From contig OY986439.1 in the NCBI GenBank assembly GCA_963920525.1, positions 50,099,482-50,163,481 of the forward strand: a DNA stretch of 64,000 nucleotides, written 5' to 3'. Source of the stretch: Dichetophora obliterata. Taxonomy: Eukaryota; Arthropoda; Insecta; Diptera; Sciomyzidae. The notes beneath the pieces are model-generated. The model was not told the DNA's origin and did not search any database. It worked only from the letters and a program-made list of their open reading frames with translations. The first letter of the stretch is position 1. Every line of letters begins with the position of its first letter. Made by a program: the position numbers and the translations under genes. Positions 23,692 through 34,801 of the stretch are shown here, piece after piece.

Positions 23692-24801
23692 CCCACCGGG
23701 AAAATGAGAATTAATTCTTAAAAAAATCGTGAATTGAATGGATTCTTGTGCTTGCATTTTAGAATGTATTCCAAAGAATATATAAATTTAAAGCAAAAAC
23801 TATGACTTAGAATCAATAAACAAATATTTTACTGATTCATTTTTATTGCTGCAGAAATCGATTATGATGTATATAATAAAGTAAATGTTGTTAGATTCCT
23901 TTCTTGCTTTTATGGTAAGTGAAAAACGAATTAATTCTGAAACAAATTCTGCTATAACCAAAAAAGAATCAATCTGTTATGATTTATATTCTCTGTTTGT
24001 TGTTGTTATTTTTGTTTTCGTCAGATATTTTTGAAAAACGTTTGTTCTGTTGTTTTCCTTTCACGCGTTTCTTAAAAATTTTACTTTCTGTTTGATTTGT
24101 CAGCGTTGAAGGAACAAACTGCTTCAGAAGGCTCGAAAGTTTTAATAATGTATTGTTTGGTAAGTTATGAAAAAACATTGCTTTTTACTTGTTTAAATCA
24201 TTTCTTAATGTTTTTTTTAAAATGCAGAGTGCATTTGCAAGGAAGGATACGACCAGGAACAGTCCCAAAAAGATATGAAGGAAGCTATATGCAAGTCAAA
24301 ATGTAAATACTATAAGGATACATTCAAAGCAAAACGGAAGGAACAACCTACATCATAAACATCAATATTTTTGCAATAAATGTGGTATTATTATAATCTA
24401 AATCTCGTCTGTCTAAATATCATTTATTCTTTCAAATTACTTTATAATTATCTCTATTAATTTGAATTATTATAATATAATTTTTTATTAATTATTTAAA
24501 AAAGAATAAAAGATTTTCAATTCTGCAATACAAACCTATGTACATCTATTCCAAAAGGGCTTCTTAGCGATTCATACATTTCTCATATTCAAAAAATTCA
24601 TACTTTTTTCATTTAAAAGAATCCATTTTATAAGCGAATAAAAGAATCGATTTCAGCAGTGATTCAAGTGGAAAGCAGAAAAGAATGTACTACTTTTTGT
24701 AGGACAACACAATGTTAAAAATAATCAATTCTAGAATCAATAACTGAAAAAGTGAATTGATTCTTTTTTCATACATAATTGATTCTTTTTTTCCCGGTGG
24801 G
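23692..24801 (+). mobile_element. TIR element copy 1 carrying captured exons
   Basis: The left end CCCACCGGGAAAATGAGAAT is mirrored by TTTTTTTCCCGGTGGG at the right. TA flanks each end (23690-23691 and 24802-24803), the signature of a TA-targeting element. The interior holds a spliced-gene 3' end (24104-24358) with AATAAA at 24375. Subterminal words such as AGAATCAATT and AATCGATT recur in both arms. A near-identical copy lies 127 bp downstream. Confidence 0.85.
24104..24358 (+). pseudogene. Two 3' exons of a cysteine-rich peptide gene inside TIR copy 1
   Basis: A consensus acceptor (TTTGATTTGTCAG) precedes exon 24104-24159, which ends at GTAAGT. A 68-bp intron (24160-24227, ending AAAATGCAG) leads to exon 24228-24358, ending in TAA. 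Read in the only frame open across the junction, the product begins VEGTNCFRRLESFNNVL and continues FECICKEGYDQEQSQ, then AICKSKCKYYKD. The total is about 61 residues with 5 cysteines and a Lys-rich tail. The spacing C-x-C-K-E-G-Y is EGF-like or inhibitor-like, but no family can be named. AATAAA follows at 24375. An upstream ATG-led hydrophobic stretch with a GTAAGT donor near 23881-23911 does not join in frame, so a start is missing. Probably captured host gene sequence. Confidence 0.6.
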
Positions 24802-24928
24802 TATATTTAACTCCGTTTGGGTGTTCAATTTATTTCAAGGTTGAGAATTTGAGAATTTTTAAATTTTGAGTTCACTTAAAAAAAACTAGAATCAACTCAT
24901 TTAAATGTAGCATGAAGCTTTAAAAATA

Positions 24929-26066
24929 CCCACCGGGAAAATGAGAATTAATTCGTAAAAAAATCAGGAATTGAATGGATTCTTGTGATGCATTTTAGAA
25001 TGTATTCCAAAGAATATATAAATTTAAAGCAAAACCTATGAATTGGAATCAATAAACAAAAAATTTATTGATTCGTTTTTATTGCTGCAAGAATCGATTA
25101 TGAAGTATATAACAATTTATAATAAAGTAAATGTTGTTAGATTCCTTGCTTGCTTTTATGGTAAGTGAAAAACGAATTGATTCTCAAACAAATTTTGCTA
25201 TAAGCGAAAAAAGAATCAATCTGTTATGATTTGTATTTTCTGTTTGTTGTTGATATTTTTGTTTTTGTCAGATATTTTTGAAAAACGTTTGTTCTGTTAT
25301 TTTCCTTTCACGCGTTTCTTAAAAATTTTACTTTCTATTTGATTTGTCAGCGTTGAAGGAACAAACTGCTTCAGAAGGCTCAAAAGTTTTAATAATGTAT
25401 TGTTTGGTAAGTTATGAAAAACCATTGCTTTTTACTTGTTTAAATCATTTCTTAATATTTTTTTTAAATGCAGAGTGCATTTGCAAGGAAGGATACGACC
25501 AGGAACAGTCCCAAAAAGATATGAAGGAAGCTATATGCAAGTCAAAATGTAAATACTATAAGGATACATTCAAAGCAAAACGGAAGGAACAACCTACATC
25601 ATAAACATCAATATTTTTGCAATAAATGTGGTATTATTATAATCTAAATCTCGTCTGTCTAAATATCATTTATTCTTTCAAATTACTTTATAATTATCTC
25701 TATTAATTTGAATTATTATAATATAATTTTTTATTAATTATTTAAAAAAGAATAAAAGATTTTCAATTCTGCCATACAAACCTATGCATTATGGAATTCA
25801 TTCATGTATATCTATTACAAAAGGGCTTTTTAGCGATTCATACATTTCTCATATTCAAAAAATTCATACTTTTTTCATTTAAAAGAATGCATTTTATAAG
25901 CGAATAAAAGAATCGATTTCAGCAGTGATACAAGTGGAAGGCAGAAAATAATGTACTACTTTTTGAAGGACATCACAATGTTAAAAATAATCAATTCTAG
26001 AATCAATAGTTGGAAAAGTGAAGTGATTCTTTTTTCGTACAAAATTGATTCTTTTTTCCAGGTGGG
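24929..26066 (+). mobile_element. TIR element copy 2 carrying the same captured exons
   Basis: The left end CCCACCGGGAAAATGAGAAT and right end TTTTTTCCAGGTGGG (one base off the consensus) are flanked by TA (24927-24928 and 26067-26068). The order of internal features is identical to copy 1, with scattered substitutions and small indels. The two copies have their own TA duplications and mostly different outer flanks, which favours two insertions over a simple segmental duplication. Confidence 0.85.
25351..25604 (+). pseudogene. Same two cysteine-rich peptide exons in TIR copy 2
   Basis: The acceptor TTTGATTTGTCAG, first exon, GTAAGT donor, short intron ending AAATGCAG and final exon ending in TAA at 25604 are all retained. 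The last-exon peptide (CICKEGYDQEQ through KEQPTS) is identical to copy 1, although the copies differ outside the exons. A matching AATAAA follows near 25621. Confidence 0.6.
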
Positions 26067-26068
26067 TA

Positions 26069-27185
26069 AACAAACTCACCCACAAAAGAGTCAAATGAAG
26101 AACCCGCAATTTCTTTTGTGTTTAATTATTTTTATTTATTTCTTATTTCAATTGAATACAAAGGATATTTAAGACCTGTTAACGATGAAAACAGAATCTC
26201 TTCTCTATACTCACAGAGCAGCTTATCCACGATTTGGCAATTTTGAATCTCTATAATTCCTTATTAAACTTTTTTTTTTACTTTTGAGCTTAAATTGAGC
26301 TCAACTCTCAAAATGTGTTTCAAAGGTGTTTAATTTCTTTAATTTTAAGGGGAATTTTTCGAATAAGAGATTTTTGTATTTAACATATTTGAAAAAAGGG
26401 ATAAATATTTGCATTGATTTTACAATTGATTGCTGTAGTTTTTTTCGTTGAATGAGGAAAAAGATATTTTTTAAGCATTTATCGAAATGTAGTAAGAATT
26501 ATCCAACAGGGTGAACGCTAGGTTTATGAAAGTTTTTAAAATATGAGTTAGTTGTGTTCCTATACTAATCCAAAAATGGACGTGGCATTTAATTTAATAT
26601 GCTTAATTCCGATATTTATTGATGCTAGAATAATTAAATTTGGTACAAAAGTAGGTAGAATATTCTCAAGGCGATTTGTGTTAAGTGAGCAGGGTTGCCT
26701 AAATGTCGTGATACATACATTAAAATTTTATTTATAAGTGTTTTGTGTAGTTTCGTTAATAAAATATGGTAATATGTGACTTTATTATGTTCCAAAAACT
26801 CATAAATTCCTTTAAAAAAATGCATATATCTCGACTTTTATTAAAAAAACAGTTGTATACCAAATTTAATAAAATTGTTTGGTTTCCCAAAATTTTCTAT
26901 GAAAAATACATCGCAGGTTAAAAAAAAAATTACAGTATAGTGTGTGTACAGTACAGAAGGGAAACTTCTTAATATAAAGAATAAGATAGATTTTTGTAAA
27001 AAAAACAGAGAAAAAGAGAGAGATAGCATTTCAAACGAAATACAATACATGATTTTCATAAAAAATATTCTGTTTATTTAATATTTTCATGTCCTTGGTT
27101 GGTGCTTCATTTAGTAATACTGGTCTTAATGGTTTGCGATGTATGCGGAATATGTCCGTGATTTGATACTTACGAGATAACGCGA
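26069..27185. other. AT-rich intergenic sequence
   Basis: No gene was found. The short frames here are not supported by motif, splice or promoter evidence. Confidence 0.4.
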
Positions 27186-27189
27186 AAAA

Positions 27190-27545
27190 ATTCACCTATG
27201 GGGATCTTTTGTCAGAGCCCCCATGCAAAAAACAAAAAATTAAAAAAATGGCTTTTATAATTCATATCATCTATAACCCCTAGGGGGATCAATATATGAG
27301 CTGGTCCTTTTAATTTTTCCCCCTTAGCACATCTTTTCAACTCACCTTTTCTCTATCTGCCACCCTTTTGGGGATCCCGATACCAAAAACACAAAATGAA
27401 ACAATTTTTATTATTATTAATAAAAAAAAATCTATGACCGTTAGAGGGTCTAACGTCTGGTCCTACTGATTTTTTCATTGATTTCTTCTAAGCCCACCAG
27501 CACTCTATCTACCACCCTTCCGGGGGTCCCCATACAAAAAATATC
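27190..27545. repeat. Degenerate tandem repeat, unit about 155-200 bp
   Basis: Shared blocks in order are an AT-rich stretch, CTAT(A/G)ACC, AGNGGNTC, a (A/C)TGGTCCT word, then CTCTATCT(G/A)CCACCCTT and GGGG(A/G)TCCC with ATACAAAAA. The second unit starts near 27430. It is non-coding despite a 66-codon frame on the minus strand. Confidence 0.55.
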
Positions 27546-27929
27546 ACTGCTTGTGTACACAATTTTTCGTGACGAGACTCGAAAAATTTTACCATCTATA
27601 TCAAATAACCGCATAAGAAGCTTCATTTCGATAAAGATATACGTAAACATATAACTCGCAATAGTAAAAATGGCCTTTTTTTATCATTATGCAACACTTA
27701 ATTCTTACAGCAAACTTAATATAAATTGTTTGCTGCTTGTTAAAATATTTGAGTACTTTCTCTTCATTCAAAGTAAAAAAAAAAGAGTTGTATCAAGCAA
27801 AAAAAGTTTTATATTAACAAAAAAAATATTGATGTAATTCATTTTGCGTTTTACGGCGACAAAACGAATTTAACTTCTCAAATACTCTTTTGACTCATGA
27901 AAAAACTTGGGTTAACTCCGCACATTTTT

Positions 27930-28251
27930 TTCGGTGTAGTCGGTGCAATGATAGTTGAGATGAAAGAGAGACACAGACCTTGGGTTGGTGTGAATTGTTA
28001 TCAATTGTAGAAGTGAAAAACAGTTTATGGTCCCACATAGAAGTTGATGAAAAAGAGAACATCAGCAACGACCCTACGATTTTGAAGAGTTTTCAAATTA
28101 ATAAACATCAGACGGTCAGCGTAAGGTGATAAATCCAAAATGTCGGACCCAACTGTTGTATGAATCTTCGTTAAACGGATACAATACGCATCGAATGAGA
28201 GACATAGTAAGGTTACCAAACCTGACTTTCATATTCAAGTATTGGCCTCAC
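27930..28251 (-). pseudogene. Jockey/I-like LINE reverse transcriptase C-terminus, part 1
   Basis: Read on the minus strand from 28251: VRPILEYESQVW, then a broken stretch with YYVSHSMRI and RRFIQ, then SDILDLSPYADRLMFINLKT and LQNRRVVADVLFFINFYVG, and after another frame break RSVSLFHLNYHCTDYT. This is the conserved region after the reverse transcriptase of fly non-LTR elements (RP-LEY-W-P, then L-Y-RL-INLKTLQNRR). The frame is broken several times. It is interrupted at VRP by the hAT element at 28252-29368 and continues on the other side. Confidence 0.75.
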
Positions 28252-29368
28252 TAGTGTTCGACCGAATATTCGGTTTTGGTCTCGATTACGGCCCTTTTTG
28301 TCAGTTCTTTAAAAAATTTATTGCATCAGTCATTTAATTCAAATATAAAAATGTTTACAATGCATTGTACAAAACAAAAATTATTAAATCGTCTCTAATT
28401 TATTTCTCGTCTTAACGCAAAATATTTTGATTAATTTTATGCGTTCGATACTATCATTTTCGATTCTATCATCTCCACTGCAATTCATATTAAAGTTTTA
28501 AAGGTACTGAAGCCAAAAAAATGATAAATAAACTTCCGAAGGAATTCTGTGTGTGTGAAATAAAGGAAAAGAAAACGAAATATTTCTGGATTAATATACT
28601 TTGATTATAGTAAACTTCAATTAATTATTATAAGCTTTAATATTCAAATAATACTTTTTTATATATTAAAATTTTTTTATGTGTATGAAAGTACTTCTGT
28701 TTCCTTTTAATAAAAATAAAATTATTTGACTTTATATGATTTAAATACAAAACATGCTTTGTTAGTGCAGACTTCCAGCAGGCTGTTGAACTACACATAA
28801 TAACATAAGCATAGAGACTAAAGTAAAACAGAAATACAACAACAAATGTGAAATTATGAAATTGAGAAAAACTGAGAAATTGACACTTCAAATCTCATCG
28901 CCTCTGTGGTGCAGTGCGTTAGTGCGCGCTTGCACGGGTATCACAAAGATTTCTGATGACGCCTTTAGCCAGGCAGAAATTGTGCAATAAGATCAGCTAG
29001 TGATTTTTTCCTTTTAATATTCAAAAAACTTGTTGTTGTTGTTGTTGTTTCTTTGGAAAGGTTCGTTAGAACAATTAATTGTTCTAACTTTGACCTTAAG
29101 CTCAATAAACGATTTTAAACTATCAAACAACTAGAATTTGTATTTAAAATCAAGTATGATTTAAACTATCAAACATTTAGAATTTGTATTTAAATCGTAT
29201 AAAGTCAACATAACAATAGAGGTCATTTAGGAAAAATCTTTAATGAAATTATTTGTAAAAACTTAAATTTTCGTATTAATAACCAGTTTCGGTTTCGGCC
29301 GAATATTATAAAATGACTGAATATTCTGTTTCGGTTACAGCCAAAATACCGGTTTCGTTCGGACACTA
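28252..29368. mobile_element. hAT-type element inserted in the LINE
   Basis: The ends TAGTGTTCGACCGAATATTC and, reverse-complemented, TAGTGTCCGAACGAAACCGG are inverted repeats. GGCCTCAC (28244-28251) and GGCCCCAC (29369-29376) form an 8-bp target duplication with one mismatch. Both halves are non-coding, and a MITE of family A sits in the middle (28727-29245). Confidence 0.85.
28727..29245. mobile_element. Inverted copy of MITE family A with tRNA-like core
   Basis: This is the reverse complement of the 6955-7498 copy. It starts TGACTTTATATGATTTAAAT and ends TAAAGTCAACATAAC then GGTCATTTAGGAAAAATC. The palindrome TTAGAACAATTAATTGTTCT is at about 29067. At 28900-28972 there is a tRNA-like segment, GCCTCTGTGGTGCAGTGCGT followed by TAGTGCGCGCTTGC, with an A-box but no convincing B-box. 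Confidence 0.7.
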
Positions 29369-29376
29369 GGCCCCAC

Positions 29377-29450
29377 AGAGGTAAGGTAAAAGATTTCGTA
29401 CCATATGGATCGGAGAATTCATTGGACCATTGCTTCTAAAAACCAAGTAT
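29377..29450 (-). pseudogene. Jockey/I-like LINE fragment, part 2
   Basis: The minus strand reads SIWYEIFYLTS directly before the duplicated GTG-(A/G)GG-CC codons. Removing the hAT element and one target copy restores an open junction (TSVRPILEY) with the part at 27930-28251. The fragment fades out near 29450. Confidence 0.55.
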
Positions 29451-30068
29451 ATCTACTCCATATTAAAAAATTATAAAATTTGCTAAATTTAAATTAAATC
29501 TAAAATATAAATAATTTCTTAACAAGAAAAATAATAAATTAATAATAAAAAAAACATTGAATTAAATTTATTTTCAGCCAAAATAAAAAAGAACAATAAT
29601 TACAAACTCTTTATCAACAATATCAAACAAAAAAAGTATAATGCAGTAAAAATTTGTTTTGAAAAATTTTATTTTTTTAATTAAAATAATTTTAAAAAAT
29701 AAATACAAGAAAAAGGAATATTTTTCTCTATCTTTATATGAAGGGCCTATTGCAAGAACATGATAAGAAACATAAAAAGTATTTTGAAATAAAGGACTGT
29801 AACGTTTTGAAAAAGTTTATTTTTGTATGTAAAAATGGAATTGAACACGGAAACTTTTACAAATAAGTTTGAAATTTTATAAGAAATAGCCGAAACCTCT
29901 TCAGTTGTTGTTGGCAATGCATTGAGTAATGTATCGAGCGTAAAATATCGACTTTTTAGGTCATGTAGCTTATCACGTTATTGCAATAAGCCCTTCATAT
30001 GTAAAATTCGGCTGGAACGATTTTGATTAAATTTGGTGTGTGTGTGTGTGCGGCTGGGTCTGTAGATG
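29451..30068. other. AT-rich intergenic sequence with (GT)n
   Basis: A short GTGTGTGTGTGTG run lies near 30038. TCTTTATATGAAGGGCCTAT near 29732 has a partial inverse, ATAAGCCCTTCATATG, at 29986, which may mark the arms of a small decayed element. No gene. Confidence 0.4.
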
Positions 30069-30889
30069 CCCTATAGGAACAAACTTACTTATTTTTAAAA
30101 ACAACTAATTAAAAAAAAATTTTAAATTTCAACTAGTTTATGAACTACTTTAAATTTTATTAAGGTGGCATCCGCTTCAATTTTGAATAATTTGTATTGC
30201 ATTATAAATGAAGTAATTAAAAAACTACTTCAAAACAAGTGGCTTAAAAACTACTTTCAATTAAATTAATTCAAAAATACTCTGATTTTGACATGTTGCA
30301 AATTATTGCAAATTTTTATTAGATTACAAGTTTATATATATTTAACCATGCTATTTCATAAAAAATTATTTACTTTAGGCTTTCACTTAAATGAATTTTT
30401 TTTTTTTTTGCAACAATAAAACTAATGATCTCTTTGATGTATAGAAATTTAAAATTTTTACGCTTTTAAATTCATCTTCAGTAAGTGAAATTTTAACTAG
30501 TTTTCAAATGATTTATTTTAAACTAATTAAAAAAATAATTTAAATTTAACTTATTTAACAAGTAGTTGAAAATATATGCGCTCTTCAATTGATTTATTTT
30601 AAAGTTATTAAAAAAAATAATTTAAATTTAACTAATTTAACAAGTAGTTAAAAATATATGCGGTTTTCAATTGATTTATTTTAAAGTAGTTAAAAAATAT
30701 TTAAATTCAACTAATTTAACAAGTAGTTGAAAGCATATGCAGACGAAAGTCAATTTACTTATTTAGCGGACATCACCACACAAAATATATTAGTTCGTTC
30801 TATGGAAAAAAGTCAGAATTTCAACTAGTTGTGGTTGACAAAAAACTACTTTTTCAACTACTTTTAATTTAGTTGATTTTCCTACAGGG
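30069..30889. mobile_element. TIR element with internal 88-bp tandem repeats
   Basis: CCCTATAGGAA on the left is mirrored by TTTTCCTACAGGG on the right. The subterminal CAACTAGTTTATGAACTACT and AACTAGTTGTGG words are also arm-paired. Between about 30500 and 30740, a unit with TAACAAGTAGTTGAAA and ATATGCG, TCAATTGATTTATTTTAAAG is repeated three times. The target duplication is not clear. Confidence 0.6.
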
Positions 30890-31099
30890 TGGTTTAAGTT
30901 TAAAGTTTGGCCCGATAGGTGGCGCTGTTGTTTCTGTGGCAGTTTTTAAAAGGGTATTTGAGAGTATAACTCAGAAACGAATCGAGAAACTGTCATGATT
31001 CTTTAACTACATCATTACTTTTTATGCAAACAAAATTACAAAAATACAAAATGAATAAAAACTAGCAAGGAATTATCTAGTAAGGAATCGGACAACGAT

Positions 31100-31570
31100 T
31101 TTTCCAAATTTCATACCTAAAGTTTATATTAATTGTTAAAGATTTTGTGCAAAATTTGAAGTCATTAGATTAATTTTTGTGGAATTGAAAAAGATTTTAC
31201 AATTTTGGTGCACTTTGTATGGGAGGTAGGCTTGCTTTTCATCCCATTTTTACACATTTCATACTCAATTTTTATAAGAAAAATTAAAGACGCTGTGCAA
31301 AATTTGAAGTCATTAAATTAGTTTTTGTGGAATTTAAAGAGATTTTACAGTTTAGGGTAAGACACTTTGTATGGGAGGTAGGAGTGGTTTTCATCCCATT
31401 TTCTTCAAATTTCATAAGCAAAGTTTATAATCAATATTAAAGACGGTGTGCAAAATTTTAAGTCATTACATTAATTTTTGTGGGTTTAAAGAGATTTTAC
31501 CGTTTTGGTTAAGCCACTTTGTATAAGAAGTTAGGTGTGGTTTTTATCCGATTTTGCTCATTTTCGAACT
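31100..31570. repeat. Three-copy tandem repeat, unit about 150-165 bp
   Basis: Each unit has AATTTCATA, a TTTATA word, GTGCAAAATTTGAAGTCATT (third copy TTTTAAG), TTAATTTTTGTGG, AGATTTTAC, ACTTTGTATGGGAGGTAGG and TTTTCATCCCATTTT. Unit starts are near 31106, 31253 and 31418. Confidence 0.8.
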
Positions 31571-31815
31571 TGACCTCCATTTTTGAATAAAAAGGTTATA
31601 TATTGAATTTCGTTACGATAGCTAAAAAATTACGGTTGTTATCGTGACCACAGATGGACAGAAGGACAGACGGACATGCCTAAATCGACTCAGGAGGTGA
31701 AGCTGATCAAGAATATATTTACCTTTCTATACCGGCCACGCCTCTTTATCGGTGTTACAAACGGAGTGACAAAGTTAATATACCCCTATTAATTTTTTTA
31801 AACGTGGGGGTATAA
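31571..31815. repeat. Conserved fly dispersed-repeat end
   Basis: GACAGACGGACATGCC, TAAATCGACTC, CTGATCAAGAATATATTTAC, CGGTGTTACAAAC and AATATACCCCTATTAATT, then GGGGGTATAA, occur in the order seen in a very common fly intergenic repeat (GACGGACATGGCTAGATCGA-type, ending in the TATACCC / GGGTATAA pairing). Its class is not known to me. It is the end of the unit that includes the preceding tandem copies. Confidence 0.6.
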
Positions 31816-32460
31816 TAAACAAAAAAATATATTTAATTTTTATAATAGGCTTGATTTTTCAAACTTATAAAACGTTTTTCAATTTTTACAATAGAAACTT
31901 TAAATCAACCCTACATTTATACATACCATTTGAATGAACATTAAAAAAGCCAATTTTGGTTTTAAATATTTTTTCAACAACAAATATTTTTAACAAAGTT
32001 TTTTGCGAAATAAATAAATTCGTTAAGGTTTTTTATATGGAAAATTATAAAAATTAGAAGGAAAACAAAAATGAAAAAGATAGAAAAACGATTGGACGGA
32101 CAATTAATCAAAATTTCAGAGAAAAAACAAAATGATTGCAATCCTTTGTAACATGACCGAGTTATTCACTTTCAAAACCAGCACTTTAATTTTTGATTGA
32201 TTTTTTTCATTCATTGATTTCACCAAAAAATAAAATTAGTACTAAAAAAATTTAGTGTGTTTCAGGTACGAAAGTTTTTGTGGTGTCAATTACTTGGAAG
32301 CTTTAATCAACTTGCATGTTTTTATAGAAAACAAAATTTTTCTAATAAAAGACATCTAAACCAAGAACGGTACTTACCACAAAGGTATGGAATTACCAAA
32401 TTACAATAATACAACACTTCAAGATGTTATTAAACACACACCAAGGAAGGTTTTAACTTC
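31816..32460. other. AT-rich intergenic sequence
   Basis: Nothing supported was seen. Confidence 0.4.
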
Positions 32461-32760
32461 GAGAAGAGGGCGTGACACCTCCAATACAAGGTGCCAAGAT
32501 TTCTAAGGGCTTTGAAATTATAGGTTTAACTTCTTCGGAATTCGGTATTCGAACACAACTTGCACGTGCCGTTTCACTAATAACATTTCATGGGCTGTGA
32601 ACAGGGGGGCGTGTCACTTCCCATACAACCGAAATTTATGATATCGAATAGCTTTTGAGTTTAGAATTCGGTATTCGACCACAATTTACACGTGCAGTTT
32701 CACTGATAACATTTTATGGGTGTTGGACAAGGGGTCGTGGCATCAAAGCGCCGGGTTTCA
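32461..32760. repeat. GGGCGTG-class tandem repeat, unit about 123 bp
   Basis: GAATTCGGTATTCGA-CACAA, CACGTGC-GTTTCACT, ATAACATTT-ATGGG and GGGG-CGTG-CA recur at about 32537 and 32662. The preceding GAGGGCGTGACACC is a third partial unit. A TATA-like GTATAAAAAGGC follows at 32769, but no reading frame begins downstream, so no promoter is called. Confidence 0.65.
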
Positions 32761-32799
32761 ACTAGTTAATGTATAAAAAGGCATTCTACGTCTACACTT

Positions 32800-33545
32800 G
32801 AGACGCTATCAAATCTGTGTCTTTTTTTATTTAGTTCTAAAATAATTTTTAAGATCTTATAAAGCATATCTTTAAATAGTCTAAGAACGGATACATTTCA
32901 GCCTCATTCAAACAAATGTTCAAACTTTGCCATTACCACCAAAAGCAAGTTGAATTCTTTAAATATTTAATCCACTGCCTTAAAAAAGAAACAAAAAACT
33001 TTGCAAAAAAAAAAAAGGGATAAACAATACATGCAACTCAACGCCCCACCAATTGAAATTCACCACCCCAGCCACAAGCAAGGACTAAGATAAATGAAGA
33101 GCCTGAAGCTGCTGTAAAATAACTTCAGAGCAAATTGATCCAACTGGGCCATTGAATTTGTAACTGTAATATTGTAAATGAAACTTCGAGGAAGTGTCTC
33201 GTGTTGGTTGCTGTTTCTTCTCAAATTCGTACTATGATGACAATAAAAAAAAAAATAAGAATGTGAAACAGAAGCATTTACACTTAGAACGGAAATAAAT
33301 GGCAAGCTGAATGAAGAAACTTTTACGACTATGATATGTGACTTAGTTGTCGTTGGTGTCGTTGGTGTTGTTTTTGTTTTTGTTGTCTCACTGTCAGTGT
33401 ATCAAGTCGCTTTCATGCATGTTAAGCCTGAAGACGTCACAATATCTAGGGATCGAAGTAGCGCAAAACTGACACTGAATGTAACACAAAACACATGTAA
33501 AAAAGAACGCGCACATTCTGACAACCAAAATCACTAATACATTTA
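32800..33545. other. Probably unique non-coding sequence
   Basis: Less repetitive than its surroundings. The 81- and 68-codon frames lack recognisable motifs. GTTGTCGTTGGTGTCGTTGG-like repeats near 33346 account for the V-rich frame. Confidence 0.35.
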
Positions 33546-33550
33546 CACTT

Positions 33551-33568
33551 TATCTATCTATCTATCTA

Positions 33569-33645
<77 letters not shown>

Positions 33646-33658
33646 CACACACACACAT
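33551..33658. repeat. Compound microsatellite (TATC)n(TC)n(AC)n
   Basis: About six TATC units grade into roughly 35 CT dinucleotides and then a short CACACACA run. The RE-repeat frame on the minus strand is a translation of this microsatellite and not a protein. Confidence 0.95.
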
Positions 33659-34793
33659 ACTCATGCGACCTCAAGGACCTTGTCTTGCTTATCGGCATCA
33701 CCTCGAGACAGCAGCACTTCTTCGATGACACTCTAATAAATGTAATTGAAAAACGACACAAACACGAACTTTGGAACTGCGCAAAAGATAAACAACAAAA
33801 ACCAACAACTAAGTCATTATTATATCTGTCTCACATTTGTACATAAAAGTTTGTTGCCAAAAGTGTTTTAAACGGAAGTGATAAAATAAAATGACACAAA
33901 AGTATGTTCGAATAGATGAAGTCTTAAATATAGCATCTTTGTTGGCCAAATGATGCTGCTCCACGCTGCGCACAAGTTTATTCTTAAGTTTTCTGTTGCT
34001 TGCAGCAACAACCAACAAGTTTAGTGCCAAGTACACCTGCTTGCAACAATAATCAACAAAGTTGCATAAATGTATAAATCCGGTAATGAGCAAAGTGCGC
34101 GGCACAAGACAACAAAAAAAAAACAAAAAAACTTGAATTGTAGTAAATCGTTGAAAACTTTTATGGTTTGATATAAAAGTTTATTATTTTCAAAAGTTTC
34201 GAAGAAACAACTATTAAGTTAGCTTATAGTGCATTTGGCTGTTTGGCGAACTTGTTATGAACTCATGCGTAAATTGTTGGTTGAAAACTATGTTGGAAAA
34301 TTTTTTATTTTCTTTCAAATCTCTCTGTAGGTTGTAAAATTGTCCATTTGGCTGCAATTTCCAATGCAACAATAATTGGATTGAGCTAGAAAATTTTCCA
34401 TTAAAATAATTCAGTTGAAGCAAAATTTTCATTTATAATTCATTAACTTAAATGAAAACAAAGCCATTTAATAGTTCATGGACATCTATCTATTCAGACA
34501 GGTACAAAACTAAAAACTTTTTTATATATGTTTTTAAAATTTATATTTTTTATTTTATTAAATGTTACAAGTTTTATAAGGCCAGATTATTTTTAATCTA
34601 TTACCCTTAATAAAGCAGTCGTGTAGGTCATTTTTATATCATGCTTTCAAAAAGATATATATACTATATATTAATTTTAAACGAAAAAGTTTCCGTGAAA
34701 TATAAGGTCTTTATAGTCTAAATTCAAGTTAAATACATATCATTATATCATAAGCTGGCTCAGGCGATCATTAAGTAATTATTGCAAATATTG
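33659..34793. other. Probably unique non-coding sequence
   Basis: Moderate complexity with CAACAACCAACAAG words near 34005. Frames on the minus strand (33809-34126, 34214-34432) have no recognisable motif or splice context. No gene is called. Confidence 0.35.
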
Positions 34794-34801
34794 CTAGGCA
34801 C

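Noticed and set aside
23385..23696. 103-codon minus-strand frame as a gene
   Set aside because: No signal, family or splice evidence, and the opposite strand is also open; the local GC content explains both.
23692..26066. The two TIR copies as one simple tandem segmental duplication
   Set aside because: Each copy has its own ends and its own TA duplication, and the outer flanks differ for the most part. A weak resemblance just left of both copies (AAGCT-TAAAAA) keeps a small doubt.
32769..32830. GTATAAAAAGGC as a promoter
   Set aside because: No reading frame or exon follows; such words are expected by chance in AT-rich sequence.
33570..33761. 63-codon minus-strand frame rich in Arg-Glu repeats
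   Set aside because: It is the translation of a (TC)n microsatellite.
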